From NCBI RefSeq assembly GCF_016863495.1, contig NZ_BOOZ01000014.1:62001-126000 (forward strand): 64,000 nt of DNA, read 5' to 3'. How positions within the stretch are numbered: position 1 is the first letter of the stretch; the number at the start of each line of letters is the position of its first letter. The notes under the pieces were generated by a model. That model had not been told where the DNA came from and searched no databases. It worked only from the letters and a program-made list of their open reading frames with translations. Made by a program: the position numbers and the translations under genes. Of the stretch, positions 58,729-64,000 are shown one piece after another. Source of the stretch: Micromonospora andamanensis (GTDB lineage Bacteria > Actinomycetota > Actinomycetes > Mycobacteriales > Micromonosporaceae).

Positions 58729-60834
58729 TTACCGGGGTGGGGCGGCGGCGCGTGAACGCCACAGCAGCCAGACGAAGTAGGGAGTGCCGATCATGGCGGT
58801 GACCAGTCCGGCGGGGATCTGAGCCGGCGCGATCACGGTGCGGCCGAGGGTGTCGGCGAGACTGACCAGGGCCGCACCGAGCAGCGCGGCTACCGGGAGC
58901 ACCCGGGTGTGCCGGCCACCGACGAGAGCCCGGGCCGCGTGCGGGGCGACCAGGCCGACGAAGCCGATCACGCCGACGGCGGAGACCGCCGTGGAGGTGA
59001 GCAGGGCCGCCGCGCCGAGGGCGACCAGGCGGGTCCGCTCCAGCCGGACGCCGAGCACCCGTGGCGTGTCGTCGTCGAGCGTCATCAGGTCCAGCTCGCG
59101 CCGGGCGGCCAGCACAGCCGGGGTGAGCACCAGCAGCGCTATCGCCACCGGCAGCACCTGGGTGGCGCTGCGGCCGTAGGTGGAGCCGGAGAGCCAGGTG
59201 AGGGCCTTGCCGGTGTTCCAGGGATCGAAGGCGACGATCATGAAGGTGATCAGGGCCATGCCGCCCTGCCAGGCACCGAAGCCGATCAGGACCAGCCGGT
59301 CGGAGCTGAGGCCACCCCGCCAGGCCGCGCCGTACACCAGGGCGAAGGCCAGCATGGCGCCGAGACCGGCGACCCCGGAGACGGCCCAGACACCGGCCAA
59401 CGGCACGAAGGTGAGCAGCGAGACCGCGCCGAGACCGGCCCCTGCGGTGATGCCGAGGATGCCGGGTTCGGCCAGTGGGTTGCGGCAGACCGCCTGCACT
59501 GTGGTGCCGGCGACCGCCAGGGCCGCGCCGGCAAGCATCGCCGCGGCGACACGCGGCCACCGCTGGTCCAGCACGAAGGTGTACGCCGGCCCGGTGCTGC
59601 CGTTGATCCAGTTGACGAGGTCGCCGAGCAGCAGCCAGGTGTCCCCGGCGAGCATGCCGAGCAGCACCGCCCCGGCGGTGACCGTGGCGGCGACGGTCAG
59701 CACGGTGCGGTGGAAGGTCGCGGAGCGCACCGCCGCGTGGCCACCGGGTGGCCGGCGGGTGGGGCCGGCGTCACGGTGCCGGCGGGCCAGCCAGATCAGG
59801 ATTCCCGCGCCGAACAGCGTGGTCACCACACCTGTGGGGATGTCCACGCCGGCCTGGCCGCCCATCAGGGCCCGCAGCAGCACGTCGGAGCCGAGGACGA
59901 TGACGACGCCGGCGATGCCGGACAGCGGCAGCAGGATCCGGTGCCGATGGACGCCGGGCACCAGTGGACCGAGCAGCCGGACGATCACCGGCGCGCAGAG
60001 GCCGACGAAGCCGACCGGGCCGGTGAGGGTGACCGCTGCGGCGGACAACAGCACGGCCAGCACGGTGACGATCAGCCGGGTCCGGCGTACGTCGATGCCG
60101 AGCACCGTGGCGGTGTCGTCGCCGAGAGCGAGGATGTCGAGGCGGTGGCCGAGCAGCATCAGCGCCGCGACGGCGGCCACGATCACCGGGGCGAGCTGGG
60201 TGAGCGCGTCGAGGTCGCTCTGCACCAGGGAGCCGTTGCCCCAGGCGAACAGGCCGATGGTGGCCTGCTCGAAGAGCAGGAGCAGCAGCATGGTCACCGA
60301 GCTGAGCGCCATCGCGGTGGCCGAGCCGGCGAGGATCAGCCGGGTGGTGCCGGCCTGGCCCCCGGAGGACATCGCCATCACCAGGGCGGCGGCGGCGAGA
60401 CCACCGCAGAAGGCCAGGCCACCGGCGGGCAGCGCGGGCAGCGCGATGCCGAACGCGGCGACCGAGACGATGGCCAGGTGGGCGCCGGCGTTGACGGCCA
60501 GGGTGTCCGGTGAGGCGAGCGGATTACGGGCGATCGACTGTAGGGCCGCGCCGGCGAAGCCGAGGGCGACACCGATCGTCAGACCGGCGAGCAGCCGGGG
60601 CACCCGGGAGGCGACGAGCACCCGGGCGGTCTCGTCGTCCCCGCCGGTCAGCAGGCGGAGCAGGTCGAGCGCACCCACGGCGGAGGTGCCCTGGGTGAGG
60701 TGCACCGCCACCACCACCAGCAGCAGCGCGGTGGCGACGACGAAGATCCCGACGACGCGGGGAACCGAGGGCCGCCCGGCCGGAGCCGGCTGGACCGCCG
60801 GCTCCGGGCGCGAGGGCGCGGACAGCATGGTCAC
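58729..60834 (-). CDS. FecCD-type iron-siderophore permease, fused double module
   Basis: The protein has 701 residues, about twice a normal FecC or FecD. Two tandem BtuC-like halves are visible. The first has RVPRLLAGLTIGVALGFAGA, RNPLASPDTLAVNAGA and FVGLCAPVIVRLL; the second has RWPRVAAAMLAGAALAVAGT, RNPLAEPGILGITAGAG and FVGLVAPHAARAL. So it supplies both membrane subunits in one chain, like FhuB. The GTG at 60834 overlaps the binding-protein stop (GTGA). It works with the ATPase at 61854 and the lipoprotein at 60831. Confidence 0.92.
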   Translation of the reverse strand: MTMLSAPSRPEPAVQPAPAGRPSVPRVVGIFVVATALLLVVVAVHLTQGTSAVGALDLLRLLTGGDDETARVLVASRVPRLLAGLTIGVALGFAGAALQSIARNPLASPDTLAVNAGAHLAIVSVAAFGIALPALPAGGLAFCGGLAAAALVMAMSSGGQAGTTRLILAGSATAMALSSVTMLLLLLFEQATIGLFAWGNGSLVQSDLDALTQLAPVIVAAVAALMLLGHRLDILALGDDTATVLGIDVRRTRLIVTVLAVLLSAAAVTLTGPVGFVGLCAPVIVRLLGPLVPGVHRHRILLPLSGIAGVVIVLGSDVLLRALMGGQAGVDIPTGVVTTLFGAGILIWLARRHRDAGPTRRPPGGHAAVRSATFHRTVLTVAATVTAGAVLLGMLAGDTWLLLGDLVNWINGSTGPAYTFVLDQRWPRVAAAMLAGAALAVAGTTVQAVCRNPLAEPGILGITAGAGLGAVSLLTFVPLAGVWAVSGVAGLGAMLAFALVYGAAWRGGLSSDRLVLIGFGAWQGGMALITFMIVAFDPWNTGKALTWLSGSTYGRSATQVLPVAIALLVLTPAVLAARRELDLMTLDDDTPRVLGVRLERTRLVALGAAALLTSTAVSAVGVIGFVGLVAPHAARALVGGRHTRVLPVAALLGAALVSLADTLGRTVIAPAQIPAGLVTAMIGTPYFVWLLWRSRAAAPPR

Positions 60835-61814
60835 ACCGCGTAGGTGTTGACGAGCTGGTCGATGTACTGCTTGCCGGAGAGCGGCCCGCCGAAGGTCCAG
60901 ATCCCGTCGGGCATCCGGTGCAGGTTGCCCTGCTTGACGAAGGGCAGCGACTTCCAGATGGCGTTGCTGTTCAGGCCGTCGGCGAAGACGTCGGCGCCGT
61001 CCGAGGCGTTGTAGAAGAAGTGCAGGTCCGGGCTCTTGAGGACGGTCAGGCCCTCGACATCGGTCTGACCCAGGCCCCACGCCGGGTCGGTCTCGCCGGT
61101 CCAGGCGTTGGTGAGGCCGAGCTGGATGCCGAGCTGGGAGACGAGCGCGCCCTCGCCGAACATCCGGATGCTTACCGTGCTGCCTTCCTTCCAGCCGTCG
61201 GCGATGGCGAACGGCTTGCCGGCAGCACCGGCGTCGGCGATCTTCTTCTTGCCGTCGGCGATGGCGGCGTCGAAGTCGGCGAGCAGCTTCTCCGCCTCGG
61301 CGGTCTTGCCGACCGCGGTGGCGATCATGTTCAGGTCGGCACGCATCCGGCCGAGGTTGTCCGAGGCGTCGCTGCCCTTGGTGACGACCACCGGGACGTA
61401 CTTCTCCAGCTGGCTGATCACGTTGGCGCCCCGGTCGTCCTCCATGACCACGAGGTCGGGTTGCAGCGCCACGATGGAGTCGATGCTCGGCTCACCGCGG
61501 GTACCCACGTCCTTGACGCCGGCGTCGAGCTTGGCGGCGCTCACCCAGGTCGCGTACCCCTTGGGGTCGGCGACGCCGACCGGCATGACGCCGAGGCTGA
61601 CAAGCATCTCGACCTCGCCCCATTCGAGGCCTACCACCTTCGTCGCGGGGGCGTCGAGCTTGATCTCCTTGCCCCGGCTGTCGGTGACGGTGACCGGGCC
61701 GCTGGCGGCGGGCGTGGAGGCAGTGGGCTCGGCGGTGTTCTCGGTGGTGCCGCAGGCGGCCAGCAGCACCGCGGTAGCGGCAGCCACCAGGGCGGTTACA
61801 CGGGTACGGGACAT
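60831..61814 (-). CDS. Iron-siderophore binding lipoprotein
   Basis: The protein has 327 residues. A lipoprotein signal ends in the lipobox LLAAC (Cys about 21). The periplasmic-binding fold of FepB/FecB type follows, with VGLEWGEVEMLVSLGV and GEPSIDSIVALQPDLVVMED. It delivers the ferric siderophore to the fused permease. The ATPase gene is 39 nt upstream in the same operon. Confidence 0.9.
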   Translation of the reverse strand: MSRTRVTALVAAATAVLLAACGTTENTAEPTASTPAASGPVTVTDSRGKEIKLDAPATKVVGLEWGEVEMLVSLGVMPVGVADPKGYATWVSAAKLDAGVKDVGTRGEPSIDSIVALQPDLVVMEDDRGANVISQLEKYVPVVVTKGSDASDNLGRMRADLNMIATAVGKTAEAEKLLADFDAAIADGKKKIADAGAAGKPFAIADGWKEGSTVSIRMFGEGALVSQLGIQLGLTNAWTGETDPAWGLGQTDVEGLTVLKSPDLHFFYNASDGADVFADGLNSNAIWKSLPFVKQGNLHRMPDGIWTFGGPLSGKQYIDQLVNTYAV

Positions 61815-61853
61815 GATGTTCTTTCTCGGGTGGGTGTCGTGACAGGTCTGTGC

Positions 61854-62687
61854 TCAGACCGGGATTCGGGCCAGGTGTCGGCCCACGGGACGGGTCGTCA
61901 CCAGCCCGCTCAGCGGGTCGGTGCTGACCTCGATCCGGATGCCGTAGGTCTCGCTCAGGTCGTGCTCGGTGAAGACCTCGGCCGGGGTGCCGGTGGCGCG
62001 GACCCGGCCGCCGTGCAGCAGGACCACCTGGTCGGCCACCGCGGCGGCCTGGTTCAGGTCGTGCAGCACGACGCCGACCGCGACGCCGTGGTCGTCGGCG
62101 AGGTCTCGCATCAGATCGAGGATCCCGACCTGGTACCGCAGGTCGAGGAAGGTGGTGGGCTCGTCGAGCAGCAGCACCGGGGTGTCCTGGGCCAGGCAGG
62201 TGGCCAGCCAGACCCGTTGCAGTTCGCCACCGGAGAGTTCGTCCACCGGTCGACCGGCCATCGTGCTGACGCCTGTCACCTCCATGGCGCGGGCGATCGC
62301 GGTCGGGCCGTCCGGGTCGTCCGCACGCCACCGGCCCCGGTAGGGGTGGCGGCCGTAGCCGACCACGTCGCGGACGGTGACACCGTTGGGGATCGGCCTG
62401 CTCTGGGCGAGCAGGGTGACCCGGCGGGCGTACTCCTTGGCGGGCAGACCCGCGGCGGCGATGCCGTCGGCGAAGTGGACGCTGCCGCTGTCGATCGGGT
62501 GCAGCCGGGCCAACGCCCGCAGCAGGGTGGACTTGCCGCTGCCATTGGGACCGACGAGAGCGGTGACCGCGCCGGGACGCAGGGTGATGGCAGCGTCGTG
62601 CACCACAGTCGTGCCGTGGTAGCCCAGGCACAGGTCAACACCCCGTAGGCTCTGCTCGGCGTCGCCCAACGCCAGTCCGCTCGACAT
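61854..62687 (-). CDS. FecE-type iron-siderophore ABC ATPase
   Basis: The protein has 277 residues. Walker A is VGPNGSGKSTLLRA, the Q-loop is LLAQSRPIPNG, signature LSGGELQRVWLA, Walker B VLLLDEPTTFLD and the H-loop VVLHDLNQAA. It is the first gene of the iron uptake operon. The ATG at 62687 sits at the predicted transcription start and has no ribosome site, so translation may be leaderless. Confidence 0.92.
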   Translation of the reverse strand: MSSGLALGDAEQSLRGVDLCLGYHGTTVVHDAAITLRPGAVTALVGPNGSGKSTLLRALARLHPIDSGSVHFADGIAAAGLPAKEYARRVTLLAQSRPIPNGVTVRDVVGYGRHPYRGRWRADDPDGPTAIARAMEVTGVSTMAGRPVDELSGGELQRVWLATCLAQDTPVLLLDEPTTFLDLRYQVGILDLMRDLADDHGVAVGVVLHDLNQAAAVADQVVLLHGGRVRATGTPAEVFTEHDLSETYGIRIEVSTDPLSGLVTTRPVGRHLARIPV

Positions 62688-62691
62688 GCGG

Positions 62692-62710
62692 TTAGGTTAA
62701 CCTAACCTAA
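62692..62710 (-). promoter_or_regulatory. IdeR/DmdR iron box
   Basis: TTAGGTTAACCTAACCTAA matches the IdeR/DmdR consensus TTAGGTTAGGCTAACCTAA at 17 of 19 positions. It overlaps the -10 region of the operon, so iron-loaded repressor would stop transcription. Confidence 0.9.
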
Positions 62711-62721
62711 GTACCTGTCAA
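62694..62721 (-). promoter_or_regulatory. Promoter of the iron uptake operon
   Basis: TTGACA (62716-62721) and TAACCT (62694-62699), read on the minus strand, are 16 nt apart. Transcription would start at about 62687, the A of the first ATG. No other promoter is visible for the operon. Confidence 0.65.
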
Positions 62722-62998
62722 GACGCGGGTCCGTCTCACTTTCATCTCCCCCGTCAGGCGCCGCGACGCTCGTGAACAGGTGTCGATACCTCAGCCGCGG
62801 CGCTGGCCAGGCCGCTGACGCGGATCGCGACGACTTCCTCGCGCGATCGGGCGGGACGCCGATGCCGGGCCAGCCGTCAGGTGGCCGGAAAACCGTACCG
62901 GGGTGGGACGACAGAGCAGTCGGAGCAGCGGTAACGTTGCGCGTCATCCGCCGCCGGCCCGCCGGCGTGGCGCTCTTCGATCCTACGGAGGATGGGGC

Positions 62999-64000
62999 AT
63001 GTCCATCGGCGAGGAGCCGTTCGCAGTCCGCGACGACCTGGCCTCGCGGCCGAATTTCGAGGTCGCCCTGCGGGGGTTCGACAAACGGCAGGTCGAGCGC
63101 TATGTGGAGCAGATGGACGGCCGGCTCGCCGCCATCTCGGCGGAACGGGACCGGGCCACCGCGCACGTACGGGAGCTGACCGGAAAGCTCCAGGCGGTTC
63201 AGGGCGAGATGGCCGAGCTGCGGCAGCGACCGGCGCAAGTGGACAAGGCCACCTTCCAGGACGTGGGCCCGATGGTCGGCCAGATCCTGGACCTGGCCGA
63301 GAAGCAGGCCGCGGCGATCATCGAGACGCACACGCAACGGGCCACGAAACTCCAGGCGGAGGCGGAGAAGACGCTCGCCAACGCGCGGGAACGCACGGTC
63401 AAGGCCCTGGCCGACCTCGAAGAGGAACTGGCCGCCCGGCGGGCCGAGCACGAGAAGACGTACGAGGAGTTGCGGGCGACGGCCGACGCGGAGCTGGCCG
63501 AGACCCGCGAGCGGGCCGACAAGCTACGCGCCGACGGGGAGGCCGCGCACGAACGCGCCCAACAGGAGGCGCAGCGGATCGGCGAGCAGTGCCGTCAGCA
63601 GATCGAACAGGCCCGCTCGGCGGCGGAGGCGCTCACCAGTTCGGCGCGTACCCAGATCCACCAGGAGATCCAGGCGGCCCGGTCGAAGAGCCAGCAGGAA
63701 CTGGCCCAGTGGCGGGCCACTGTCGAGGAGGAGATGGCCGAGCGGCGGGCCGCGGCCGAGGAGGACCTGGCCGAGCAGCGGGCCGCCGCCGAGCGGGAGC
63801 TGGCCGCGCAGCGCAGCGCCGCCGAGCAGCGGGTCAGCTCGATGATCGCCGACGCCCAGCAGTACTCCGCGGAGATCCGCAAGCGCGCCGACGAGCAGGC
63901 GGCCGAGGTGCGCAAGCTCAGCGACGAGCAGGCCGCGGCGGCCGAGGAGCAGCTGCACGCCGTCCAACTGGAGGTCGGGGAGCAGGGTCAGGCGCTGGCT
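62999..64000 (+). CDS. DivIVA-like coiled-coil protein (cut by window edge)
   Basis: The first 334 codons are seen, and the frame is still open at the edge. The ATG follows GGAGGA. The N-terminal FEVALRGFDKRQVERYVEQMD is a DivIVA-type membrane-curvature domain, followed by an uninterrupted coiled coil. A run of about 12-residue repeats (A-E-x-x-A-x-x-R-A-A-A-E, around residues 245-285) is clear. It is likely a polar-growth or cell-division scaffold, as DivIVA and Scy-like proteins are in actinomycetes. The end is not visible. Confidence 0.85.
   Translation, partial: MSIGEEPFAVRDDLASRPNFEVALRGFDKRQVERYVEQMDGRLAAISAERDRATAHVRELTGKLQAVQGEMAELRQRPAQVDKATFQDVGPMVGQILDLAEKQAAAIIETHTQRATKLQAEAEKTLANARERTVKALADLEEELAARRAEHEKTYEELRATADAELAETRERADKLRADGEAAHERAQQEAQRIGEQCRQQIEQARSAAEALTSSARTQIHQEIQAARSKSQQELAQWRATVEEEMAERRAAAEEDLAEQRAAAERELAAQRSAAEQRVSSMIADAQQYSAEIRKRADEQAAEVRKLSDEQAAAAEEQLHAVQLEVGEQGQALA

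Noticed and set aside
58909-60850. Two very long plus-strand frames over the fused permease gene
   Set aside because: Antisense shadows of a Val/Ala/Leu-rich membrane protein, low-complexity Gly/Gln/Arg or Ser/Arg/Thr content.
62772-63179. 135-codon plus-strand frame before and over the DivIVA-like start
   Set aside because: It overlaps the real gene in another frame and has Arg/Ser/Gly-rich content.

Overview
The window is GC-rich actinobacterial DNA, most likely from Micromonospora or a close relative (Micromonosporaceae). This rests on the very high GC, the actinobacterial forms of two riboswitches, an IdeR/DmdR-type iron box, a second gyrase-like ParC/ParE pair, and long GATC-containing palindromes of a kind I associate with this genus from memory. 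No rRNA, tRNA, CRISPR array, transposase or phage gene was seen.

The left half (about 1-34,200) is a cell-surface glycopolymer locus. Positions 1-9296 carry teichoic-acid functions: two TagF/TagB-type polyol-phosphate transferases (one cut by the window edge), a TagG/TagH ABC exporter and a fused TarI-TarJ-like CDP-ribitol enzyme. Two divergent secreted DUF4360 proteins follow. Positions 11,283-15,805 hold housekeeping and envelope genes, including a C39-like cysteine peptidase behind a c-di-AMP (ydaO) riboswitch. Positions 15,900-34,206 contain an acyltransferase, a pyruvyl-transferase-family protein, a GT2 glycosyltransferase and a full pseudaminic acid (Pse) pathway: pseI, pseH, pseB, pseC, pseF and pseG. 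Embedded in it is a minus-strand cassette of acyl carrier protein, AMP-ligase, SDR reductase and a phosphopantetheinyl-transferase-like gene, which suggests an ACP-bound acyl group made to decorate the sugar or polymer. A methyltransferase/coiled-coil protein in the pse operon has a layout like polysaccharide chain-length terminators. A terC gene behind a Mn2+ (yybP-ykoY) riboswitch sits inside this region.

Positions 34,171-37,004 form a trpB-trpA-gntR operon with a 13-bp-arm operator in front of trpB. Positions 37,232-41,700 contain a small secreted protein, a divergent TetR/SnoaL pair, an AlkB-like oxygenase, a HicAB toxin-antitoxin module and a secreted CBM13 esterase. Positions 41,915-47,786 encode ParC and ParE; ParC is interrupted by a 433-residue LAGLIDADG intein whose block-B histidine is a glutamine.

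The right part (48,129-64,000) holds a secreted SGNH hydrolase, an alpha/beta hydrolase, an FAD oxidoreductase next to an internally deleted ECF41 sigma-factor gene, several small or membrane proteins, an alcohol dehydrogenase and a 2'-5' RNA ligase-like protein. It then has an iron-siderophore uptake operon (ATPase, binding protein, fused double permease, siderophore-interacting reductase) read from a predicted leaderless promoter under an iron box. The window ends in a truncated DivIVA-like coiled-coil gene.
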